From Hyaloperonospora brassicae (taxonomy: Eukaryota; Oomycota; Peronosporomycetes; Peronosporales; Peronosporaceae), in NCBI GenBank assembly GCA_947650285.1, contig CANTFL010001401.1:339896-403895 (forward strand): a stretch of 64,000 nucleotides of DNA, written 5' to 3'. The notes under the pieces are model-generated. The model searched no databases and was not told where the DNA came from. It worked only from the letters and a program-made list of their open reading frames with translations. Position 1 is the stretch's first letter, and each line of letters starts with the position of its first letter. Position numbers and translations under genes: made by a program. This document shows positions 35,511 through 46,691 of this stretch, one piece after another.

Positions 35511-38307
35511 CAGTCGTTACTAGTCATCAATCATTCGTGATAAAGACTTGAGATTGATTATTTTATTGCATGACGTGTATCACGCAATATTAGCTAACAC
35601 TCACCTTATTTATCTTTTAAATTATCATCCTTAGTTATTAAATCAAAACGAATTCACCAGTTTTCAGTAAAGGATATGTGCAAAGATTTTAATTCGTATC
35701 GAAACATTCTACCTCAACCCACAATTTATATTTCAAGATTAAATATTGGCGCGAAGACATATTTCCTGTAGGTGGATCAATGCAAAACCTTCACAACAGA
35801 AGAGATACTGCACGATTTAAATTCACTGAAAGCCTGCTTGTTCGTGGGGCCTGCTGTTGCGTTATATCTATATAATCTTTCGTGGAAAACTTGCCAATAA
35901 AGGCTCTTCATTTGACGCTGAGTATGGTATGCTTCTTTTTGAAGAAATATATGTCGCAAACAAAAGCGCGGTATCTATTCGCGCTCAGAAGAAGGAGCAC
36001 AAGGTATGACGAAATTTTAAAATGCATCGCAAACCAGTGAATACTATTTGAGCGGATATTTTTCCCTATGCAGAACTCATTTCGCCCAATATTTTGTTTT
36101 ATCTAGCGACGCCACATCATGCGGATTCTAAACAAAACGGAAGGCGCATATCAATATTTGACATCTCTTGACGTCTAAGTTCCATCGCCGATTTATACGA
36201 GTGGTACTGAATGCTTCCAGTGTTATGAGGTAGCTTCGAAGGATACCTTATCGAGACGTTGACTGTCCGGGCCATTACTTACTTAATATATCCAAACATG
36301 GTCTTGATAAGCACATATATCTCATCGCTTGTAGGACAAAAACAAACATTTAAGTATTACGCGCAGATTTATGACCGAAGTGATAGGGACAGTCGTATTT
36401 ACTACTACTTGCTGAACGCATTTCCATACCTTCAGCACTAGCTAAATTTTTACTTTAAGAGTTGCATCTATCTACTAAAATGCGATTGGAAATATATAGA
36501 TACATCAGAGCTAAAAAAACTCCTCCATATTGCAGCTCGCAATATCTAGCTGATGTGGCAAGGCTGTAAATGTTTGACGAAAAAATACGTGATAATCATC
36601 ACGATAAGACTTATATTCGAGATAGATCTGAAATGACTCAAAAGCCTTATCGGCGCCACCTGCCGCAGTAAGCAGGCACAACATTTTGCGAGTTCAGCTT
36701 TATAATTGCGGTTATAAGCCAGATAAAGCGTCTGTAGTAATTTAGAAAATGATGGTAGGAGCAATAAATATTATTATATCTTTTAACATAGCCTTTTTGT
36801 CTGATATCGCGGCTAATGTCAGAATTAAATTGTACAACTTATTTTAGTTTATTTTATAAATATATACATATACATATCTTTTGGCCAAATTTACCTATAT
36901 TATCTATCTGGTATGAGCTAGCATAAAGACCAAATTGACTAAAATCTCTAGAGCTAAGTAAAAGACGGTTTGCAACGATGGCAAGTCATCTTAAAAAATT
37001 TACGTACCTACATTTTCCACCCAGCGATAGCATCATTCCAAATAAGGCATTAAGAAATGGTCATAGGGATCATATTATACTATGGAAACTGATCAATAAT
37101 TTGTATGAAAAAGTGAGGTTTGTAATCTTTTAATTATCGCGCCTGTCGAGACCAATATATAAGTTCAAATGCCGCAATTAAAGGCAGCGATATCGCACAC
37201 ATCTACACGCGGTCGATCAATAAACCAGAGGTGTTGTCTACAAGCACAAATATCGGCAGCCGTCCGTAGATCATTTAATACGATGAAGTAAAGTGCCAAG
37301 TATGAGCTGTCAAAGATCTTGGTCCTACCGCTATATCCCTGTATAAAAACCAGTCTATGTTTTCGCTGCTTTCGTCTTAAGCGAGTCTGTTTCGGATTTA
37401 AACAGCACAGATATATTGACCTCACTCATCTAAAGCCCGTTTTGACGATGGAGCATTATGTAGCAGACTGACCAACGACCACGCAAGCTAATGAATTTAA
37501 GCTTCATTTGCAAAATGCCACTACGTTTGTTTCATTTTCAGATCGATATGAAATAAATGATGAATATTATTACCAAAATGATATGCTAAATAATTGTTAG
37601 ATTTTGATATTGTCAGAGGCAGGTTTTTGCCAAATGACTTCTACGGGCAAGTATATCTTCAAGAAGGTCGTTTGTGAGTAAAACTATGTGGAAATTGTAT
37701 AAATATAAAGAGGATCGCGTATAGGGTTTCTGCACTACAATTACTCATCTCAATTTTTAGAACAAGTAAAACTCTACCCGGATCTTAATATGGCAGGATT
37801 TATTATTAATTTTTCAATAATCTCATTGTTGACTTATGTAGACGAAGCGATACGCGCTAAATTGTTTAAAATTATTATATTATATTGTACCCAATACTTA
37901 ACATGTTGGAAAAAAGTTAAACTTGCACGTTAGCATTAGCGGCATGGTGCATTGCCAGTCAAATATCTATGGCCCAATTATGTGTAATTTGCAGTCCACC
38001 ACTCCTTTCATCAGTGTCGCTCCATCATCAGACGGTACTTCTTAATTGTAGAGGTCTCATCTTTCGTTTTATAATAAACGCAAGGTCTTAATCAATTCGT
38101 TAATATGTACATAGACTTTTGCGTTTAAGCAATTAAGTAAAAGGTTTATTTTTCATGCGACTTTGGTATCTAGTTTAACAGCCTCAATGAGTTAATACGT
38201 ACAACCGTGTTTATCTGGCAGAGAAACGTAAAAAGCTTTACTGCATCGATATTTGTAAATTAATCGTGTGACGTGATTCTTGCCTATTTTTCCGTAACCG
38301 TGAAGAA

Positions 38308-39068
38308 CAGGCAACAGAAAGGTTTTGTAAACAAGGTTACTTCAGTCGTCATTGAGGACCACCAAACTATTTGCTTTTCTACTGTGTTGGGGTACAGCAT
38401 GGAAGCAGCTTCGTACCTGGTCGCGCAGACCCGATGGAAGATGATACTAAGCGCTAGATGATGATATAAGACGCGCTCGATGATGATGATGAAGATAGGT
38501 GCTTGATGACGATAGGTAGAACGGAAGGGTCGGCAGCAACGAGAAGTGCTTGCACTTGTAGTAGTGAATACGTTGTCTGTCGAGTCGTTGCCGCCATGTA
38601 GATTCGAGTAAGTGTATCGACTATACACGGACGGGTTGTGAATTGCGATGACTGGCAAGTGGAGAAGTATACGCTGCTGACATCTCGCGGTGGCGTAGGA
38701 ACACAGGGTTGTTCGGATCTTGATCGTTCGCTCGATCTCTGTTTTGGTGGTCGATATCTTTTCATGAACAGTGCTTCTTGTCGGGAGCGGCACTCCACCG
38801 TAGTGCAATTCGCATGACAAGTCTTATTTATCGTTTGGGATGACCGACGACATTCGCTACAGTGCTGATAGGTATGACGCTTGAAATGCAAGACGAAGTC
38901 GTGATCGAACCTGTTTGTCGGTCCTGTATTCATGCGCATACGCCGGTCTCCAATGCTTACGTGAGATGTCACTTTCGTATTGTCGACAAACATCGCTGGC
39001 GTAATCTGGTCTAGTGCCTTGTGCTGCTTGCATTTGACAGTCGTGTGACTGTGACTGCCGTATGTAGT
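38308..39068. repeat. Array unit 1, left part (A type), split from its remainder
   Basis: These 761 bp match the start of every unit in the array on the right, beginning at caggcaacagaa and ending at tgccgtatgtagt. By eye about nine differences separate them from 50918-51680, roughly 99% identity. To the left similarity stops abruptly at the AT-rich block, so this is the left edge of the array. To the right it is interrupted by the LINE, and the missing remainder resumes at 48688. Confidence 0.9.
39054..39068. repeat. 15-bp target-site duplication, left copy
   Basis: actgccgtatgtagt occurs here and again exactly at 48688-48702. In uninterrupted units (for example 63450-63475) the word is present once and is directly followed by the sequence found after the right copy. 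Confidence 0.9.
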
Positions 39069-39088
39069 GGTAGTAGTAGTAGTAGTTG
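39069..39088. repeat. LINE 3' tail of simple repeats
   Basis: ggtagtagtagtagtagttg on the plus strand, i.e. (CTA)n at the LINE's 3' end on the minus strand. It directly follows the left target duplication. Confidence 0.75.
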
Positions 39089-39488
39089 GAATCGAGGTTA
39101 ATAGGAACGAATATCGACCAGCAATATCCGGTTTAAATGGTTCCTTATGAATGGCGTCACCACCTTTAGCATTCGAAAATGTGCTCACGAACGGCGTGCT
39201 GTCAGAATTTACTTGGCTGTTCCGCCGAGGCTTGTAGGAATTCGGTCCGCCGGCAGCAGTAGTTCTGGCTGTCATGAAAGAGAATGATGTCTCGATGTAA
39301 CGAGGAGAACCCGTTGCATCAAAATTGACACGAATTGATTATTTTTTAAATATTATTCATTCGGATAAAATTTACTAAACACTCCTCAAATAGAGTTAAT
39401 GTTGGCAGAATATGATTCCGAGAGTAACGTTCTTCGTTGCTCCACTTTTGGGTGATGTACACGTTACATCAACTGAAATGACCACCAA

Positions 39489-39508
39489 TCGCTGCTGGAC
39501 GCGCGCAA
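39489..39508. repeat. 20-mer shared with the 14.7-kb hairpin
   Basis: Exactly identical to 14704-14723 and 17/20 identical to 40800-40819. The surroundings (39300-39600) are AT-richer than the rest of the LINE and contain accaccaatcgc, also found in the LTR-like element, so a decayed second LTR fragment may sit here. Confidence 0.5.
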
Positions 39509-39707
39509 TTGATGGTGAGCAAGAAACGCACATAGGGAACGGTAGATAAGTTTTGAGTGATGATGACATAGAAGGTTTTTTTTTAAGATATATAACTATA
39601 TTAAATCATGTTCTACTTTTCTCTCAGACAGCGCTTTCGGGTTCTGTCTGCTTCGGTTGCACTATCTCGCTACGTTTACGTGACGTCGAGAGCACGCAGC
39701 CTTGTGT

Positions 39708-40427
39708 TCAGTCAACACAAATCTTACCATTTATCGGACAAGAAGCGTGCCCCGTACCATGGATCCAATAGTCGATATTTTTGTGGACGTGATCGTGCAG
39801 CGTTTGAGCACTGAAGCGGTCAGACGGACCGTGAACTAGTAGCGATCTCTTGGTATCCATCGCAATGTTTGCAAATAGGTCTGCCATCAGGTTGTATTTT
39901 CGGGAATGTTGTGACAAGATCGCGACTGTGATGTCATTAGCAAGACCCCGCGCCTTTCATTAAAGTGCGGCGAGGTGTGGCTGGCGCGGTGATCGAAACA
40001 GTCGAAGTTGAGTGATGACCATGGCACAACCCCGAACATGATGTAGACTAGTAAAGCCGCTGTATGTCTCCTTCTGCAAACCGTGGACGAGGCCTTTGTA
40101 TGCAGCCACATTATCCGTCGCTGTCAACGACCCGAGATATATGCTCGTAATCCAGACGATCCCTGCAGTATGTTTGTGTGCCTGTAGTCGCAGTAGGATA
40201 GAGCGAGCGCCTTCAGGATCGGGGATACAATAAGACCGACCACCGAAGAAACGCCAAATATGGTCGGGTGGAAAGCGTCGCAAGGTAAGAAAGTAAAGTG
40301 GAGGCGACGCGAAGTGGTGCAAAAAAGCATCATCCAGCGCTGGGCGGACTTGAGCTAGAACGGAATCCCCGGTGTCGCCACCAGGTGGTACGTCGAACTT
40401 CGAAAAAAAGTCATTTTCATATTGCAA
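39708..40427 (-). pseudogene. LINE RNase H domain, broken
   Basis: The upper frame (40427-39960) reads LGSLTATDNVAAYKGLVHGL and then AMVITQLRLFRSPRQPHLA, matching the RNase H pattern in which a TNN-x-AEY helix is followed by a VVGDS strand. The lower frame (39917-39708) continues with HSRKYNLMADLFANIAMD, the closing helix with its Asp-containing MAD motif. The Glu of AEY is replaced (DNVAAY) and the GDS strand reads RGCAM, so catalytic positions appear lost, and a frameshift separates the halves. When intact it would remove the RNA strand after reverse transcription. Confidence 0.75.
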
Positions 40428-40633
40428 ACCCTTTGAGCAATCGCGTCATGGCTTCTATCGGATATCGTTGCGTTTTCGATCCGTCGTTGCTTCTCTAGTC
40501 AAATGGCGTGAGTTGTAATCGACACAATAAAGCGCTAAAAATGTTGGATGCTTCAAAAACAAATTATTGAGCCTAGTCAATGTTATCACTTGGCTGTAAA
40601 GCAGTGAGTGCAATGTTCCATGCACAGTATAAA

Positions 40634-41027
40634 TGTAACGGGGCAGCCCGTTATATGGAAATTGTCATTTGAGAGATAATGACAATAAAGAATATTATGT
40701 TGAATATTCTCTTAACAATATCACCAATAGTGGTGATATTGATGGATCGACCAAAGAGTCTGTTCATTGGTTGATATCTTGATGATATCAACCCACCAAT
40801 CGCCGCAAGACGCGCGCAATGAGTGGTGACGAGACGTCACCATACACTCAGTAATATTAGTATAATTAATTTAAGTCAAACAGGGAGACAGTAGTTAAAA
40901 GACTTAATTATATTAATATAACAGTTCTGCTTTTACCTTACCTACGCTTCCTCGTTTGCCTCGTGTACGTCTGTCGGGCACACCGATACCATTGCATTAA
41001 GTTCACGCAAGGGTGTGCCCCGTTACA
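40634..41027. mobile_element. Hairpin-rich TG...CA element, probable solo LTR nested in the LINE
   Basis: It begins TGTAACGGGGCA (40634-40645) and ends TGCCCCGTTACA (41016-41027), perfect 12-bp inverted termini with the 5'-TG...CA-3' ends of LTRs. Inside are perfect hairpins at 40661-40686 (9 bp), 40689-40710 (8 bp), 40716-40741 (10 bp), 40769-40793 (10 bp), 40824-40842 (8 bp) and 40976-41020 (9 bp), plus an imperfect long stem at 40854-40920. No ORF is present. No target duplication is evident (ataaa on the left, cagaa on the right). A solo LTR is the simplest call; a foldback or MITE-like element is the alternative. Confidence 0.65.
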
Positions 41028-41177
41028 CAGAAGTCTTCTAAATGTGTAGTGAGAACACGCTGTGCGATATTTCGGCGTCAGGAAGTCGACCATGCTTACT
41101 CCGAATCTGGATAAAGGTCCGCCACTGTCGTTGGACTAGTGCGCAAAATCAGTAAAACTTGACAGGCATGGGCAAAG

Positions 41178-42661
41178 TCACGTAGTCAGCAGCCGGTGAT
41201 CGTAGATAACAGATTTATTGCCAATCAGTTTCAGAGTAGGAAACGGTTGCACTCGAGCCGATATAGTGTCTGAGACGTAAAGTGACGTATCAAGGATTCT
41301 TCGGAGATCGCGCCAATGCACAGATTTTATTCCGCGAGTGACAATTGCGTGTCCATGTCTGTGTATACGAATATCTCGCTTTATGAACTCGGCATTGGAC
41401 CGCAATCTTGTAGCAATATTTTTAATGCCTGTGCTCTGGGTGTCCGGCGACAATTCCCACCCATATCTTTGTGATTCGTGTCATTTTCGGATGTGCTTGA
41501 AAGTGGAAAGGCGCCCTGCAGGCGCGTGTTGCAGCCCTATCGCATTCCATCATTGAAGGTACAGGGGTGTTGTAAATTCGTTAACGTAGGTATAGGTCAC
41601 AAGTTTCCCTCCGCGCGTGTCCAAAATCGAGACGCGAGTTTTGTGCGTTTTAGATACGTACGATGTCCGAGACCTTACGGAGGCTGGAATAACAGTAGGG
41701 TCGGGTATTTGAACATCAGCGCGTGGCAAATTCACACGAAGTGCCGAGTTTTGGTCGAATAAAACGTTGTGATGTTGCTCTACGAGGCGTAAACGCACCC
41801 TACCCGAGATAAATATGTCCATACGATCACATTCCTAAAAGTTGCTTTATCAAACGCAAAGTGAGTATCTTTAAAATTATACGGAAGGCTGTCACTGGAA
41901 CGAAGTCATGGCATGTTCTGAATCGATGCGTGCACAAACCAGTGCGGGTCTACGCGACAGATTTTGAATGTGTCTTCGTACAAAGCGCCAAGTGTGTCAG
42001 CATCAAATGCGCTGAAAATATCGACGATGAAACTTCCGTCTGTGGTGACCGTGTCCTTAATTTGGCTAGAAATCGTGTTTCCTCCATCTTAATCTTTCAG
42101 AGGTGCTACCTCATGCATGCTCCGCTGCCGCCACGTCGACATCAGCAGCGCGATAGTCCTGAAATGTGTTGCGAATATTTACTGATGCATAAGCAGCCCA
42201 AATTGAAAGTTTGTGAGCTGGTCGACATTTGGCGCCGGTTCACTGGAGGTCACCTAGAAGAAGACGACCTGCCGAAGTTGCCTAAGCTCCACCTGTTTTT
42301 GTAGCAAACGGAATGAGCTCTGTATTTATGCTAAAACGGAAAGACTACCCTTCTAGATAGGAATATCGGCATTTTCTTCTGGAATCCAGGGTCGATTCCG
42401 CAATCCGTCCGGCATTCCTTACACAAAGTCTTTGATGAGCTTGTTAATACGGTGAATAAATGGTCTGGGGCTGCCTGCAATGTCTTGCGACGTACGAAAA
42501 TTTTTGCAATGCAATAGCACGAATGAGGAGAGCACCCTGTTCGACAGAATGCTTCTTCTGGACAGCAAGTGAAAATTGCGCCCATACCGACTAAATACAT
42601 TTGTCCCAGTTATTGATTTATGCATCAAATTTGGCCGAATTGTATTCCAAGATAGCGACAT
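41178..42661 (-). pseudogene. LINE thumb/connection region between RT and RNase H
   Basis: Minus-strand pieces in several frames follow the reverse transcriptase: FSRYGRNFHLLSRRSILSNR and FVLLHCKNFRTS (42661-42419), then 41822-41550 and 41453-41178, the last containing VHWRDLRRILDTSLYV. They fit the poorly conserved region after the palm in LINEs. A plus-strand 147-codon frame over 41861-42304 is treated as antisense. Confidence 0.5.
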
Positions 42662-42683
42662 GTTGCCGTGAGCCGCTACAAGG

Positions 42684-43670
42684 TTAAGCGGTACGTAATT
42701 TCTTTATCCATAAATTCATTTTGCCCAAGCCCGACGACGAAAAATTTGACCTTGTTGATACAAGGCCAGAAACGGACTCGACCGCCTCAACAACTATAAG
42801 GACCTTAGGAATGTCACCGCGATGACGAAGAAAGATGGTTGTGTCATCGTCATACCCAGACACTACGATATGCTCTTTAGATCTGCTGCAAGAAGCGTGA
42901 CTCCAACAATTTCCTCGCGCATTTAAAAATGTTTTATAAGCGCATTCAATATCTAGAAAATAAAGTAATGGAGCCATCGGGCAGCATTACCTGATACCAC
43001 AATATACTTGTACCCGTCGAGATAGATAAACATTAACAATGAACCTGCATGTCGTGTTATATTGAGGAGCATCTACGATGCTGATAAAAGTTAACGAGAA
43101 AACCATCGAAGAGAGAATCGACAGAAAAATAGACCTATGCACGGTACCGAAGTCCTTTGCAATGTCCAATAGGAGCACAATCGATGTAGACGTCGCCTCG
43201 TCATTGGTATCTGCAACCTTCGCCGCTTTCAAGGCACCCAGCGCCGTCGTAATGTTGCGGCCAGGCACAAAACCGACCTGAGCAGAGTCTACCTATATAG
43301 GTAGAATCGGTCGAAATTGTGTCATGAATTTTTGGTAAACACTTTATGATGGGAGTCGAGCAGGGCAGTTAACATGTGATCCAGCGGACGCAATGACGTC
43401 GCAGATTTCTGAAGACAATGAATGGTGGGTTCATCACAAAAGGATGACGTTATTACGTATGTAAGCCATCTAGTGTATGATGTTGCCAGGATAGAAGCCA
43501 CTTGTCAAATCTGTCCTTGTAAAGGAGTTGCCAAGGTCGGCTGGCCCTGCAGCCTTCCAACGCTTGCACGTTATATTCGTAGCGACGATATCGTCAGCAT
43601 CAAATGGGGCTGTCACTGCTTTATCGTGTAAAACAGGAGAAGTGGACGTTTGCGCTAGAAAGTCTGCCAT
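42684..43670 (-). pseudogene. LINE reverse transcriptase, broken
   Basis: Three minus-strand frames give the ordered RT motifs. 43670-43470 has CKRWKAAGPADLGNSF (the 'KAPGPDG' region). 43268-42987 has MPGRNITTALGAL, VLLLDIAKDFGTVHRS (motif A), then an NTTCRFIVN strand and YCGIR (start of motif B). 42977-42684 has MAPLLYFLDIE and VSGYDDDTTIFL (motif C). Motif A keeps its first Asp, but the usual Phe-Asp is Phe-Gly; motif C keeps the Asp pair in YDDD instead of YADD. It would copy LINE RNA at the nicked target if intact. Frame changes make it non-functional. Confidence 0.85.
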
Positions 43671-44440
43671 ACTTTGTGCGTCACGAGAGCGTCGTTGGAT
43701 TAGCTCAGACTATCCGTCAGCCATGTCATCATCTTACTCTTTCAACCAATTGAAACCGTACGATGCTTTACCACCGTGCGTGGAGACCGTATCATCCCTG
43801 AGATTGAATGACACTCGCGCAAAAAATTGGTAAGTGGTCGCGCTCAAAAAAAAAGAGTGCTAATCGACCAGTTGCTCGCGCTTCTTCGTTTGCCAATGCC
43901 GCTTACACTCTGCCACTCAAGTCTCATCATCTTCGCCTTTACCGGCAATGACGGCATGCAGACGCACTTGTCAGCGCCGCGATTGATGGCGGTAGCTTTG
44001 TCCCATCTTCAACGCATCATGCGCACGCCAATGAGTAGTGATTGTCAAACATGTATCTTTCAGGTAACTCACCATGGCGCATGGAATTTGCAGTCCCGGT
44101 ATCGCTTAAGGGGATATTATACACAGCGACCAATTATCGTGTAGCCTCAGCAAGCGCCTGCAAAATAACTGCATGGCTGTTTTCGTCGCCGCCGCCACGA
44201 CAGGGTTTTGTCCGACCTGGGCCCTGGGACAGGCAGGCTTACACCGCATACCACCAGTGATCCAGCCGAGGGGTCGCCTGATTTTTTTCCAGCAAGAGTG
44301 TAGGTGTGAGCGTAGAACTCTTCATGAAACTCGATATAGCTTCGTTCTGCATCCGCCATCTCCATCGAATCCTCTAATGTATCTACTAAATCATGTGTGT
44401 CCAGTAAACGGCGAAGCTTTAGAGAGTCATGACGGTTATC

Positions 44441-44871
44441 TTAAGTAGGAGAATGTGACCGGTCGAGGTTGGCCTCAAGGGTACAATTCCAAACGCCCCC
44501 TAAAATTAAGTGGTCCATAAAGTGATGAAAGACTGCAGCCAGGGTCGCAAAAAGATTGTCTCTGTTCCGTCTATCGCTCGGTGCATGTACATTAAGAAGA
44601 ACAAATGTTTCGCGGTGAACGCGAATGATTACCGCCATCCCTTACGACGTCCAAGAATCCTCCATTTACGGCTTCATCTCCATGATTGCTGAGTAAGGAA
44701 TGAGCAGGATTGTGACTCCACCACGATGCTGAGAAGACTTCGACCACAGCTACAGTCCGACTTTTTCAGCAGGATAAGAGCCTCAAGTTGCACAATATAG
44801 CGAGTCCAAGTATGCCGCTTCGTCATCGACCACGTGTGTTTTGCAGCAGGACCACATCGATAGGGCATCAA
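44441..44871 (-). pseudogene. LINE apurinic-type endonuclease, broken
   Basis: The lower frame (44638-44441) contains FVLLNVHAPSDRRNRDNLF followed by LILGGVWNCTLEANLDRS, which are the NVYAPS and LGGDFNC motifs of the exonuclease-endonuclease-phosphatase fold. The Asp of GGDFN is Val here. The upper frame (44871-44674) gives the preceding strand region (YIVQLEALILLKKSD). This enzyme nicks the target DNA; the damage and frameshift make it dead. Confidence 0.75.
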
Positions 44872-46316
44872 TCATCGTGCTGATAAAAGTTAGAATACCA
44901 CTACGTGCAGAGTACATGATCTCTATGAAGACCTTTGAAATTCTGTGAATGGAGGCCAACTAAATTTTAAAAGGATATCTGGACCGCAAATTTTTCCGAT
45001 TCTCCCGAATATGCAGGAGCGGAACACTGATAGAGCCTTAATTTATGACAAGGGCATCGGGCCTGAGCCAATGCAATCCAGACAGTCCATGTACAGGTTA
45101 AATAGTAGCCGGTGGACAATGATACTCAGGTACAAAATCACTCTCGGTGCCCATAAAACAAACGGGACAGCAGACAGCTCTCGTTTAAAATAAGATCGAG
45201 GGCCGGTTGCCAGTCCTGCATTTCAAAAATCCCCATGACGGCGCTACGTGAGGTGTCACGGGTGTGAAATAGGGATGCCTCTGTCTGCGGCATCACCGCC
45301 TCAGTCAAATCCTCAGCTGGGTCACGTTTGGCAATATCAAACCTAGAAAACTCAGTATACCTCATTCGCCAATTGAAATAGGATTCAAGACGGTAGCGCA
45401 AAGCTAATGAGGCAGCAGTTTGTGCATATTTCTTCACTTCTACAACGAACCCCTAATCTTATACGTTATGAATCCTTGCCATTAAATATCCATTACATCT
45501 TAAGCGAGACACAGATAGCGAACGGCAAAGTCTCTGTGGGTTACATACCGGCAAATGACGGCTAATAGAGCCTCGTTGTTGATGGCACAACCAATCATTT
45601 CAGCTACGATCGCGTCATGCTCTTGAGATACGTGATCGGGAAAGGGGGGCTAGTTACGAGAACGGCGAGGTCCACTGCTCATAGTTAAATACAGCCATTT
45701 TGGCAATTCGAAGTAGTAGGCGATCGAGCTGGAAAGATCAGCCAAGCCAGATAGCTCTGTGACCAACTTCTTAATCGCCAGTAATGTATCGCTGTTGCAA
45801 CTAATATTTTATGACATTAGCCACAGCCATCACTTCGATAATTCAATGTGGGGTTTTGCGGGCACTAAACACTATTAGGATTTCGGCATGCTAATTAGCG
45901 GCTCGTGCTGCTTTTATTGATCGTAAAACAACGCAAGCTCGGGAAGAGGAGGTAAATCTCCGGTCAGCAGCACGTAAAACGGTTGCGAGGCGGGCGACAA
46001 ATTTTCCATATCAAAGTTGCTATATTCCTAGCAGCTTTTGGAATAGAATATGGTATGACGCCTGGAATTGAAAAGTCAACGTTTATCTGTTGGTTTAAAA
46101 TAACATAATCACCAAGTTCAGCAAGGCTCATGGTATTCTGGATGATGCACACTGATTCCACGGCAACATCCACATCGTCATAAAGGTCTTTCGATTCACC
46201 AGGGGAATGGGCGACTGTAACGATTGGGTCTTTGTGAATTCACACATCAGACTTGGGTAAGCCATATTGATAGCTGTAATCACCAAGATCAGGAAAAGCA
46301 CTGCTACCGGCCTCAA

Positions 46317-46691
46317 TCACGTGTTTAAAACTGCTTTAAAATGGCGACGCCTGCGCATAAATGTGAGTACAAAACCCATAATAGCTTTTCTGCTGTGCTG
46401 TCGTAGACGCTCGGCAAGTTGTTCAGGGGAGTCGTCAGCCTCCACCAATGTCCCAGTAAGTCTCGACAATGTAACCATGTCCAGATCAGGCGCAGACGGC
46501 GGTCGAGTAAGTTTCCGCACCAAGCAACGATGAACAATCTCAGCTTTCGTGACGGCCTCTGTAGTCGCCTGCTCGAAAGAAGCTGCCGTTCGGAACTTGT
46601 GCTCCGGATCACCTAGCACCAATTCACGTTGACAATCCAAGGTAGGTGCTTCCGGACTTGTTGGATCTAGCTGGATCATACGCTCGATCAA
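46317..46691 (-). pseudogene. LINE ORF1-region segment
   Basis: A 124-codon minus-strand frame rich in Glu/Arg/Leu: LDPTSPEAPTLDCQREL, FEQATTEAVTKAEIVHRCLV, DDSPEQLAERLRQHSRKA. Position upstream of the endonuclease suggests part of ORF1 or the N-terminus of ORF2. The composition is soluble and helical. No named domain was recognised. Confidence 0.45.

Larger units (their letters stand above)
9700..38290. other. AT-rich, gene-poor block
   Basis: Roughly 29 kb of markedly AT-rich DNA. Stops are dense in all frames and almost all open frames are under 100 codons without protein-like composition. Apart from the gypsy remnants, short ORFs, hairpins and repeats listed separately, I see nothing I can name here. 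No satellite array, rRNA or tRNA cluster was noticed. Both edges show a clear composition change. Confidence 0.7.
38454..39275 (-). pseudogene. Chimeric ORF: LINE 3' end read through into decaying repeat-unit ORF
   Basis: This is a 273-codon open minus-strand frame. Residues up to about 62 come from the inserted LINE, and the following run of Thr is encoded by its (CTA)n-type tail. From GSHSHTTVKCKQHKALDQIT on, it reads the array-unit sequence. The array part contains HCSECR and a Ser-rich tail, but relative to the B-type units it carries two compensating frameshifts around MFVDNTKV. It is therefore not an ancestral gene but an accidental fusion of mobile-element and repeat sequence. Whether it is expressed cannot be told. 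Confidence 0.5.

Noticed and set aside
37165..37425. Minus-strand 86-codon ORF
   Set aside because: Isolated in the AT-rich block, no domain or flanking coding signal.
38860..38890. HCSEC-type cysteines of the second ORF as a zinc-finger domain
   Set aside because: The Cys/His frame is interrupted by stops in all B-type units and reached through frameshifts in A-type units, so a functional finger is not supported.
41861..42304. Plus-strand 147-codon ORF inside the LINE
   Set aside because: Antisense to the LINE between RT and RNase H; no family resemblance and no supporting context.
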